This document shows, piece after piece, positions 57,936 through 64,000 of a stretch of DNA of 64,000 nucleotides. A program made the position numbers and the translations under genes. Location of the stretch: positions 17,389 through 81,388 of the forward strand of contig NZ_JAPZTZ010000018.1 of NCBI RefSeq assembly GCF_027532945.1, in the 5' to 3' direction. The notes under the pieces were generated by a model. The model was not told the DNA's origin. It searched no databases and saw only the letters and a list, made by a program, of their open reading frames with translations. The first letter of the stretch is position 1. Every line of letters starts with the position of its first letter. The DNA is from Phreatobacter sp. (GTDB taxonomy: Bacteria > Pseudomonadota > Alphaproteobacteria > Rhizobiales > Phreatobacteraceae).

Positions 57936-58859
57936 ATGGTGCCCGGCTCCATCGCGGCGGTCCGCGCCGGCGGCAAGCGCGCGGTGGCGGCCGCCCTCGC
58001 CGCCATCGAGACCGCGGCGGGCACGCCTGAGCTCGCCGCCTTTCTCGATGCCGCGACAGCCGAGGCGCGGGGCGACACGCTCGGCCTGACCGGGCCGCCG
58101 GGGGTCGGCAAGTCGACGCTGACCAACGCCCTCGTCTCCGCCTGGCGCAAGGCCGGCGAGACCGTCGGCGTCATTGCCGTTGATCCCTCGTCGCGGCGCA
58201 CCGGCGGCGCGCTGCTCGGCGACCGGGCCCGCATCTCCACCGATCCCGCCGACCGCGGCGTCTTCGTCCGCTCCATGGCGGCCCGCGACCGGCTCGGCGG
58301 CCTCTCCGACCAGACGGTGGCGGCCATGGTGGTGATGCGCGCCGTCTATGACCACGTCCTCATCGAGAGCGTCGGCATCGGCCAGTCCGAGGCGGATGTC
58401 GCCATGGTGGCCGACACAGTGGTGCTCTGCATCCAGCCGGGCTCCGGCGACAGCCTGCAATTCATGAAGGCCGGGGTCATGGAGCTGCCTGACGTCATCG
58501 TCGTCACCAAGGCCGATATGGGCGCGCCCGCCCAGCGCGCCAAGGCGGATGTGGAAGGGGCCCTGACCCTGGTGGCGCGCGAGGCCGGCGGCTGGACGGC
58601 GCCGGTGGTGCTCGTCTCCTCGACCACGGGGGAGGGCCTGGACGCGCTCGCTGCGGCGATCGCCGGGCATGGCGCCCATCTTGCCGAGGGCCGGCGTGCC
58701 GCCCGCCGCGCCGCCCAGCAGCGGCACTGGGTGGAGGAGGCGCTGCGCACCCGCTTCGGCCATCGCGGCCTTGCGGCGGTTGCCTCCCGCATCGATGGCG
58801 GCAACCCCTTTGCCAGCGAGCACGCGCTGGCGCGGGACCTTTCGGCCCGCCTCGGTTGA
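57936..58859 (+). CDS. meaB: MeaB/ArgK-type GTPase (methylmalonyl-CoA mutase chaperone)
   Basis: 307-aa G3E-family GTPase from the ATG at 57936. Walker A GPPGVGKST, the switch segment AVDPSSRRTGGALLGDRARI, the IESVGIGQSEADVAMVAD base-switch and NKxD-equivalent VVTKAD are the MeaB pattern. MeaB protects and reactivates adenosylcobalamin-dependent mutases. No mutase gene is nearby. It may relate functionally to the ScfR-type regulator at 32088, but that is inference. Confidence 0.9.
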   Translation: MVPGSIAAVRAGGKRAVAAALAAIETAAGTPELAAFLDAATAEARGDTLGLTGPPGVGKSTLTNALVSAWRKAGETVGVIAVDPSSRRTGGALLGDRARISTDPADRGVFVRSMAARDRLGGLSDQTVAAMVVMRAVYDHVLIESVGIGQSEADVAMVADTVVLCIQPGSGDSLQFMKAGVMELPDVIVVTKADMGAPAQRAKADVEGALTLVAREAGGWTAPVVLVSSTTGEGLDALAAAIAGHGAHLAEGRRAARRAAQQRHWVEEALRTRFGHRGLAAVASRIDGGNPFASEHALARDLSARLG

Positions 58860-58863
58860 CGCA

Positions 58864-58879
58864 TTAACGCCGCCTCAAC
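58864..58879 (+). promoter_or_regulatory. CtrA-like site upstream of the SleB-type hydrolase
   Basis: TTAA-CGCCGCC-TCAAC differs from TTAA-N7-TTAAC at one position. It lies between meaB and the cell-wall hydrolase gene. The match is weak on its own. Confidence 0.25.
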
Positions 58880-58970
58880 CTTACCTCGGCGATAACCTTA
58901 GCAGGCGGTGACCGCGCTGTTCGACGCGGGATGCCGATGGCGTGTGGCGTTTGCGTGGAGTGCGTGGGGT

Positions 58971-60449
58971 ATGCGTGCGTTGCGTCGGCGTTCGTCGCCT
59001 GTGTCCCGGACCGCGGTGCTTGTCCCCGGTCTTGCGGCGTCTTTTCTTCTCGTCTCCGTCCAGCCCGTCGCCTACCAGGACCTCGTGAGCTATCTCGCGC
59101 GGAAATCCGGTGTCGACCAGACATGGCGCCGCCACGTGGCGAGCCTTGTGCGCCCCTCCACCACGGTCGCCGGCTTCGTCTTCAGCCGCCCCGCCAGCGC
59201 CCGCGAGTTCGAGGCGCCGCGCCCGGTTCTCGCCAGTCTCTCGGCCGGCCCGGTGCCGGACCTGCGCCGCGACGGCCACCGGCCCGGCCCGGCCCTCGGA
59301 TCCGGCATGGACCGCGCCGTGATCTATCCCGTGCCGAACCGCGAGGCGAAGGGCGATCTCCTGCTGGAGCGGCCGCAACTGCGCCTCAGCATCGGCCAGC
59401 TCGAGACCGATCCCTCGATCTTCGTGCCGCCGGCGGACACCAGCCAGGCCTCGCGCTTCGTGCCGGCCCCGGCGGATGACCGCGGCGACGCAGAGCATTC
59501 CCTCCTTTCCCTCGGCGGCCTTCAGCTTGCCGCCGTCTCGCCCGGCCTGACGCTCGACGACCGGCCGGCCGGCGCCATGCTCGGCCTCGGCATGGGCCCG
59601 CTCGCCACCGTCCCGCAGGAGGACGCCGACGAGGCGACCGCCGCCGCGCCCGTTGCCCCGCGCTTTGCCGAGGAGCTCGATGGCGAGAAGGCCGGCATCG
59701 CCATTGCCGGCAATGGCCCCATCGCCCGCTCCGGCGCCGGCTTCGGTGCGCCCTCGGTGCCGCTGGAAAGCGCGCCGTTCCGAGTCACCACGACCCACGA
59801 GGCGGTGCCTGGTTTCGATCCGATCCTCGGCCCCTTCGCCACCGATAACCGTGGTGACCGCCCGGATTCGCTCCTCGCCCGCCTGCTCGGCCGCAGCGAG
59901 CCGCGCCCGACCGATGGCCCGGTCCTCGCCCGCCCGCCGGTCGCGAGCGGCCCCAGCGTCCATCCGGCCCTCGCCCTCGGCCTGACCGGTGCCGCCCATG
60001 GCCGCGCCGAACGCTGCCTCGCCGAGGCGGTCTATTGGGAAGCGCGCTCCGAGCCCGAGCGCGGCCAGATGGCCGTCGCCCAGGTCGTGCTGAACCGCGC
60101 CGTCTCCGGCTTCTATCCCCGCGACGTCTGCGGCGTCGTCTACCAGAACGCCCATCGCTATCTCGCCTGCCAGTTCACCTTCGCCTGCGAGGGTCGCCGC
60201 AGCCTGGTGCCGACCGAGGCCGGCCCCTGGACCCGCGCCAGCCAGATCGCCAAGGACATGATGGCCGGCCGCACCTGGCTGCCCGAGGTGGGCCACGCCA
60301 CGCACTACCATGCGACCTATGTCCGTCCCTGGTGGGCGCGGTCGATGAACCGCCTGCAGCAGATCGGCATTCACGTCTTCTACCGTCCCCGCAACTGGGG
60401 CGCCGGCCCCCGGATCGAGGTCGCCCGCGCCGCCGGCGACGAGAGCTGA
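58971..60449 (+). CDS. SleB-type cell wall hydrolase
   Basis: About 492 aa from the ATG at 58971 (a GTG at 58908 would add 21 residues). An N-terminal hydrophobic segment (VLVPGLAASFLLVSVQPVA) anchors or exports it. A long Pro/Ala-rich linker follows, then a C-terminal Hydrolase_2 domain: ERCLAEAVYWEARSEPERGQMAVAQVVLNRA, then ACQFTFACEG and ATHYHATYVRPWW. These are the SleB/CwlJ hallmarks including the catalytic Glu. It is likely a peptidoglycan-cleaving enzyme of the envelope. The linker length is unusual. Confidence 0.88.
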   Translation: MRALRRRSSPVSRTAVLVPGLAASFLLVSVQPVAYQDLVSYLARKSGVDQTWRRHVASLVRPSTTVAGFVFSRPASAREFEAPRPVLASLSAGPVPDLRRDGHRPGPALGSGMDRAVIYPVPNREAKGDLLLERPQLRLSIGQLETDPSIFVPPADTSQASRFVPAPADDRGDAEHSLLSLGGLQLAAVSPGLTLDDRPAGAMLGLGMGPLATVPQEDADEATAAAPVAPRFAEELDGEKAGIAIAGNGPIARSGAGFGAPSVPLESAPFRVTTTHEAVPGFDPILGPFATDNRGDRPDSLLARLLGRSEPRPTDGPVLARPPVASGPSVHPALALGLTGAAHGRAERCLAEAVYWEARSEPERGQMAVAQVVLNRAVSGFYPRDVCGVVYQNAHRYLACQFTFACEGRRSLVPTEAGPWTRASQIAKDMMAGRTWLPEVGHATHYHATYVRPWWARSMNRLQQIGIHVFYRPRNWGAGPRIEVARAAGDES

Positions 60450-60505
60450 GGCTTCCGCGGCTCGGCGAGCCGTCCATAAGTCTCCCATGGCCCCGCCACT
60501 GCAGA

Positions 60506-60618
60506 CCTTCTCCCCTCGTGGGAGAAGGTGGCGCCGTCAGGCGCCGGATGAGGGGGGCTCGACGTGCCCCCTCACCCGCCCGCTGCCGCGGGCACCCTCT
60601 CCCGCAGGGGGAGAGGGC
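60506..60618. repeat. intergenic palindromic repeat
   Basis: Composite palindromic element. The first stem-loop is ACCTTCTCCC / GGGAGAAGGT around CTCGT. A GGCGCC-containing spacer and GATGAGGGG / CCCCTCAC pairing follow. The end is CCCTCTCCC / GGGAGAGGG around GCAGG. From memory this layout matches a class of intergenic repeats common in Rhizobiales and other alphaproteobacteria. The rest of the gap (60450-60798) holds no recognised gene; an AT-richer stretch at about 60695-60780 probably contains the promoter of the following MFS gene. Confidence 0.75.
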
Positions 60619-60798
60619 TCGTCGATCGCATGGAGCGGTCAGCCTCGCCGCGGCTGCCATGCCCGGTACCCACTTCCTGCTGACTCCCCCTGTCATCCGA
60701 AATTGGTATGGAAGGCATCACGGCTTTTCGCTGTTCGCGAATGGTTATCGCTCTTACAAAAGCGAACCGTGTAGCTGCACGACGCCCGGAGCTCCCCC

Positions 60799-62049
60799 AT
60801 GACCGCCACGGCCCCCTCCGATCGCCCGGTGTCTGACCCCTCCTGGCGCACGCCCTTCGTCATCATCCTATGCGGCTGCCTCATCGGCCTCCTGTCCTTC
60901 GGCCCGCGCTCGGTTGTCGGCATGTTCCTCATGCCGATCTCGACCGACAACGGCTGGACCCGCGACATCCTCTCGCTCACCATCGCCATCCAGAACCTGA
61001 TGTGGGGCGTCGGCCAGCCCTTCGCCGGCGCGGTGGCAGACCGCTTCGGCACGCTGCGCGTCTTCTGGGTCGGCGCGATCATGTATGGCCTCGGCCTCGC
61101 CTGCATGGTGCTGCCGCTGCCGCCGCTGGCCATGCACGTGCTCTCCGGCACGCTGGTCGGCCTCGGCCTCGCCGGCGTGTCGTTCAACCTGGTGCTGGCC
61201 TGTTTCGCCAAGCTGCTGCCGGAGTCGAAGCGCGCCCAGGCCATGGGTGCCGGCACCGCCGCCTCCTCCTTCGGCCAGTTCGTCTTCGCCCCGCTCACCC
61301 CCTTCCTCGTCGATCTCCTCGGCTGGAAGGCGGCGCTGCTGATCTTCTCCTGCGTGCCGCTGGTCATCATCCCGCTGTCCTTCGCCCTGGCCACCAGCCC
61401 CTCGTCGGGCCAGGGCCAGGGCACGGGCGCCGAAATGAGCATCGCCGCGACGCTGAAGCAGGCCTTCGCCCATCCGAGCTACGTCTTCCTCGTGATCGGC
61501 TTCTTCACCTGCGGCTTCCAGCTCGCCTTCATCACCACCCACTACCCGACCTATCTGAAGGACCTGAACATGCCGGCCTGGGTCGCCGGCTCGGCGCTCG
61601 CGCTCATCGGGTTGTTCAACATCGTGGGGTCGCTGGGGGCCGGCTGGCTTGCCGCGCGCATGTCGAAGCGCTGGTTGCTCGCCTATATCTATTTCGCCCG
61701 CGGCGCTGCGGTCATCCTGCTCTTCGTCTTCCCGCCCTCGACGGCGCTGGCCCTCGTCTTCGCCGCGCTGATGGGCCTGCTCTGGCTGTCCACCGTGCCG
61801 CCGACCTCGGGCCTCGTCGCCCTGATGTTCGGCACCCGCTATATGGCGATGCTCTACGGCTTCGTCTTCTTCTCCCACCAGGTCGGCGGCTTCCTCGGCG
61901 CCTGGCTCGGCGGTGTCATGTACGAGCGCACCGGCTCCTACGAGGTCATGTGGTACCTGAGCATCCTCTTCTGCATCGGCTCGGGCCTCATCAACCTGCC
62001 GATCAAGGAACGCCCGGTCGCCCAGCCGGCACCTGTCCCCGCGGAGTGA
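60799..62049 (+). CDS. MFS transporter
   Basis: 416-aa major facilitator with about twelve membrane segments and the motif GAVADRFGTLRVFW after segment 2. The subgroup resembles monocarboxylate/OFA-like carriers. Substrate unknown. It is monocistronic and is followed by a hairpin and a second palindromic repeat. Confidence 0.88.
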   Translation: MTATAPSDRPVSDPSWRTPFVIILCGCLIGLLSFGPRSVVGMFLMPISTDNGWTRDILSLTIAIQNLMWGVGQPFAGAVADRFGTLRVFWVGAIMYGLGLACMVLPLPPLAMHVLSGTLVGLGLAGVSFNLVLACFAKLLPESKRAQAMGAGTAASSFGQFVFAPLTPFLVDLLGWKAALLIFSCVPLVIIPLSFALATSPSSGQGQGTGAEMSIAATLKQAFAHPSYVFLVIGFFTCGFQLAFITTHYPTYLKDLNMPAWVAGSALALIGLFNIVGSLGAGWLAARMSKRWLLAYIYFARGAAVILLFVFPPSTALALVFAALMGLLWLSTVPPTSGLVALMFGTRYMAMLYGFVFFSHQVGGFLGAWLGGVMYERTGSYEVMWYLSILFCIGSGLINLPIKERPVAQPAPVPAE

Positions 62050-62066
62050 TCGCGGTGGCGCCTGAC

Positions 62067-62104
62067 GAGCGGTTTCCGATCTGACTGCATCAGATCGGCC
62101 GCTC
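62067..62104. terminator. long hairpin after the MFS gene
   Basis: Two stacked stems: GAGCGG / CCGCTC outside and CCGATCTGA / TCAGATCGG inside, with a TTT bulge on one side and a CTGCA loop. A short T-containing tail (TATCTCCCTGTTTTC) follows on the plus strand. It may act as terminator and is also part of a repeat-like block with the next palindrome. Confidence 0.6.
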
Positions 62105-62120
62105 TATCTCCCTGTTTTCT

Positions 62121-62165
62121 CGCATCATCTCATCCATCAACCGGTGCCCACTTGATGGGATGATG
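62121..62165. repeat. palindromic intergenic repeat
   Basis: Imperfect inverted repeat with ends GCATCATC / GATGATGC, inner parts CATCAA / TTGATG, and a centre containing ACCGGTGCCCAC. Very similar palindromes recur between genes of many Rhizobiales, as far as I recall. It lies between the MFS gene and the 3' end of mepA. Confidence 0.6.
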
Positions 62166-62167
62166 CT

Positions 62168-63088
62168 CTATCGCGCCACCAGCACCTGACGGCAGGCCTC
62201 GGGCAGCTGCGCCATGGTCACCGGCGGCGGCGGCCGCCAGTTCGGGTTCGGCCGCGGGTTCAGGACTTCCTCGGTGAACCACCAGTCCAGCTCCGCGCCG
62301 CAGCCGTCGCTGGTCGGCGGCGGGTCCTGCGGCCGGCATCCGGCGCTGCCCGCCGGGCAGCCGATGCGGATATGCATGTGGTAATTGTGGCCCGGCACCG
62401 GGCGGACCCGCGACAGCCAGGAGCGGTCACTCCCAGCCTCGCGGCAGAGCGCCCTCTTGATGGCGGCATTGACCAGCACCCGCTCCACCGCCGGATCGGT
62501 GGCAGCGGCGCGGATCACCTGCAGGTGGTCGCGCGTCCAGGTGGCAGGATCGATGTCGCGCCGGTCGGCCCGCACCATGTTCACCGCCGAGGTCATCTCC
62601 CGCTCCTCGGTGCTGAGCGACCGCCGCGGCATGGGAGTGAGCCAGATATCGGCGTCGAGGCCGATCTGGTGCGAGGCATGGCCGGTGAGCATCGGCCCGC
62701 CGCGCGGCTGCGAGATGTCGCCGACGAGGATGCCGGGCCAGCGCGAGACCTGCGGCACCTTCTTCGCGAAACGCTCCAGGAAGGCGATCATGTCGGGATG
62801 GCCCCACATGCGGTTGCGCGACAGGCGCATCACCTGCCAGGTCTCGCCATTGACCGGCAGGGCCACCGCGCCGGCGACGCAGCCGCGCGAATAGAAGCCG
62901 AAGGCGCGGGCCTCCATGGGAGCTGCCGCCGTGGCACGGCCGAACAGCTCCTTGGCCGCGAGATTCGGATCGTTGGGGTTGGCGAGCGGCGGCAACGGCC
63001 GCGGATTGACCGTGCCGCGCTCCTGCGCCGCGGCGGCGGAGCCAAGGAGCGCGAGGGCGGCGAGGGCGAGGGCAAGCGGGCGCGGCAT
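62168..63088 (-). CDS. mepA: penicillin-insensitive murein endopeptidase
   Basis: 306-aa LAS-type metallopeptidase. The signal peptide is MPRPLALALAALALLGSAAAAQ. Zinc-ligand motifs GHASHQIGLDADIWL and HNYHMHIRIGCP are intact, as is the GDISQPRGGPMLTGH lead-in. Paired cysteines in the C-terminal region fit the family's disulfides. It cleaves D-alanyl-meso-DAP cross-links in the periplasm. It is divergent from the broken L,D-transpeptidase gene. Confidence 0.95.
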   Translation of the reverse strand: MPRPLALALAALALLGSAAAAQERGTVNPRPLPPLANPNDPNLAAKELFGRATAAAPMEARAFGFYSRGCVAGAVALPVNGETWQVMRLSRNRMWGHPDMIAFLERFAKKVPQVSRWPGILVGDISQPRGGPMLTGHASHQIGLDADIWLTPMPRRSLSTEEREMTSAVNMVRADRRDIDPATWTRDHLQVIRAAATDPAVERVLVNAAIKRALCREAGSDRSWLSRVRPVPGHNYHMHIRIGCPAGSAGCRPQDPPPTSDGCGAELDWWFTEEVLNPRPNPNWRPPPPVTMAQLPEACRQVLVAR

Positions 63089-63299
63089 GGGTCGGGACCG
63101 GGGGATCGCAGGAGGCTGTGGTGAAGCCTAGTCAGAAGTCGTTAACCATTCCTCACGCCACTGCAATCGTCCGGACCGCCGCAGCCGGCCCTTAAGGTGA
63201 ATCCCGCATCCGGCTTTACAGACCCCTTCCGCTGCGGAATCGTGGCGCTGCAAGGCCCGCAAGGGAACGTCTGTTGGTATCGCGTCGGAGGGGAATTCC

Positions 63300-63560
63300 A
63301 TGCGCGTCGTCCATTGCCTGGCCGCACTGATCGTCGGCCTGTTCGTCTGGTCCGCCGAGGCCGCCGCCGCCATCGTCGTCAGGGTCGACAAGAGCACCCA
63401 GACCATGCGCGTCATTGTCGATGGCGAGCATCGCTATACCTGGGCGGTCTCCACCGGCCGCGCCGGCTACAACACCCCCAACGGCACCTATTCGCCGCAG
63501 CGGCTCGAGCGTAGCTGGCACTCCCGTAGGTACGGGATGGCGCCGATGCCCCATTCCATT
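63300..63560 (+). pseudogene. L,D-transpeptidase (YkuD), truncated by insertion
   Basis: The first 87 codons of an L,D-transpeptidase: signal peptide MRVVHCLAALIVGLFVWSAEAAAA, then VVRVDKSTQTMRVIVDGEHRYTWAVSTGR, GYNTPNGTYSPQRLERSWHSRRY and MAPMPHSI. At that point homologues continue into the FFHGGYAIHG region leading to the catalytic SHGCIR motif. Here the reading frame instead runs into RSYN-stop (63575). The active site is therefore lost. The GGAGGGG ribosome-binding site before the ATG is intact. The 3' part probably lies beyond the window, after the inserted DNA. Confidence 0.82.
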
Positions 63561-63861
63561 AGGAGCTACAATTAACAGGTGTTCCCTAAACGATTGAGAA
63601 CGCCTGTTTACCTCGTTCAGAGTGAATATAGGAGAACACCCGCTAGCCGGCGCGTCCCTAGTACGCTAAGCGGCACTGTTCCTAGGAAGCCCCTAACCCC
63701 TGAAGTTCGCTTGCAAAACGCATAATGAGCGCGTTCCCTATCGAGGTGACTCGGGAACAGGGAACGCAACATTGGCATACAGGATCGCCAGTCCCGCTAT
63801 TTTGCCCGTGTCGGTGACCACGACATATGGACCGCAGGCGTCCGACGTCAGGCTGTCGTAC
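63561..63861. mobile_element. inserted DNA of lower GC content, type unknown
   Basis: About 300 bases between the break in the L,D-transpeptidase gene and the left end of an IS3-family element. Composition is visibly more AT-rich than the chromosome. It holds a hairpin at 63574-63608 (arms AACAGGTGTTC / GAACGCCTGTT, one wobble) next to the left boundary, and a second at 63731-63767 (GCGTTCCCT / AGGGAACGC). The word GTTCCCTA or its complement recurs several times. The left boundary at about 63561 is inferred from where transpeptidase homology ends. I could not assign it to a known element. Confidence 0.55.
63738..63860 (-). pseudogene. 3' fragment of an unidentified gene
   Basis: A minus-strand reading frame of about 40 codons, without its own start, ends at a TAG (63738-63740). 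It encodes YDSLTSDACGPY, VVVTDTGKIAGLAILYANV, then AFPVPESPR. It has a normal protein-like composition and is cut exactly at the IS3 left end (63862). It looks like the C-terminus of a gene interrupted by the IS. I do not recognise the family, and chance cannot be excluded at this length. Confidence 0.4.
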
Positions 63862-64000
63862 TGACGTTGCCCCTCTGGGATAATCCAGTTTGAAGTTCGT
63901 TCTGGCCCATCGAGAGGACCAGAACATGAGGCGCAGCCGCTTCACGGAAGAGCAGATCATCGGGATCCTGAAGGAGCACGAGGCCGGGATCCCGGTCTCG
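63862..64000 (+). mobile_element. left end of an IS3-family insertion sequence
   Basis: The element appears to begin with TG at 63862 (TGACGTTGCCCCTCTGG, a terminal-inverted-repeat-like start). It leads within 64 bases to an IS3-type transposase orfA. It continues past the window, so the right end, target duplication and orfB cannot be seen. Confidence 0.75.
63926..64000 (+). CDS. IS3-family transposase OrfA (5' part)
   Basis: First 25 codons, MRRSRFTEEQIIGILKEHE then AGIPVS, preceded by GAGAGGACCAGAAC. This is the highly conserved N-terminus of helix-turn-helix OrfA proteins of IS3-family elements (IS407-like group). The rest is beyond the window. Confidence 0.88.
   Translation, partial: MRRSRFTEEQIIGILKEHEAGIPVS

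Noticed and set aside
58881..60488. 535-codon open frame on the minus strand
   Set aside because: Antisense to the SleB-type hydrolase gene, no domain, Gly/Ala/Arg-rich composition.

Overview
The window is high-GC chromosomal DNA from an alphaproteobacterium, most likely of the Hyphomicrobiales (Rhizobiales). Three things point there: a hisB-DUF2628-hisHAF block divergent from hslV-DUF2585-hslU, a complete Tad/Cpa (Flp) pilus locus, and an ALAS-type hemA with an FNR/FixK-type box. The genus cannot be fixed from the sequence alone. No rRNA, tRNA, CRISPR array or prophage was seen. Most of the window is ordinary core and metabolic gene content; the last ~440 bp is a disrupted, insertion-bearing region.

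Layout. 0-8.4 kb: an acyl-CoA dehydrogenase converges on a minus-strand run of N-acyl-D-amino-acid deacylase, COG0523 GTPase, DUF2946 protein, TonB-dependent receptor, TonB and a YcnI(DUF1775)-PCuAC fusion, which reads as a metal (probably copper) acquisition operon. 8.5-17.1 kb: DUF2336 protein, hemA, class II aldolase, infC (with terminator), alpha/beta hydrolase, XRE-cupin regulator, tandem GNAT, YgjP-like peptidase and intracellular PHB depolymerase. 17.3-24.1 kb: an ABC exporter operon with a TrpF-like gene inside it, then carbohydrate genes (ribokinase, HpcH/HpaI aldolase, gluconokinase, 6-phosphogluconate dehydrogenase, adenosine-kinase-like PfkB). 24.1-31.2 kb: DUF1810, LysE, hisF, hisA, hisH, DUF2628 and hisB facing hslV, DUF2585 and hslU. 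31.2-37.9 kb: LuxR-type regulator, a short-chain-acyl-CoA-type regulator with a clear upstream operator, and divergent glpK/glpD followed by an HI0933-family flavoprotein.

37.9-49.4 kb is the Tad pilus locus. Two TadE/TadG-like pseudopilins and a stand-alone secretin-N-domain protein lie on the minus strand. Two flp pilin genes (each with its own terminator), a small membrane ORF, cpaA, cpaB, cpaC, a short cpaD, cpaE, cpaF, tadB and tadC lie on the plus strand. 49.4-63.1 kb holds a hypothetical membrane protein, two MFS transporters, DUF423, a second DUF2336 protein, an ArsR-SRPBCC pair whose operators overlap the start codon, a glycosyltransferase, pyruvate phosphate dikinase, a MeaB-type GTPase, a SleB-type hydrolase, two intergenic palindromic repeats and a MepA endopeptidase. 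At 63.3 kb an L,D-transpeptidase gene is broken after about 87 codons by foreign, visibly less GC-rich DNA. That DNA contains a minus-strand gene fragment and the left end of an IS3-family element that runs off the window.

I did not find a clearly unprecedented system. The best leads are the metal operon with its fused copper-binding protein, the TrpF homologue embedded in an ABC transporter operon, the regulatory sites (hemA FNR/FixK box, scfR-type operator, ArsR operators, a full CtrA-type box upstream of phaZ), and the insertion site at the right end.
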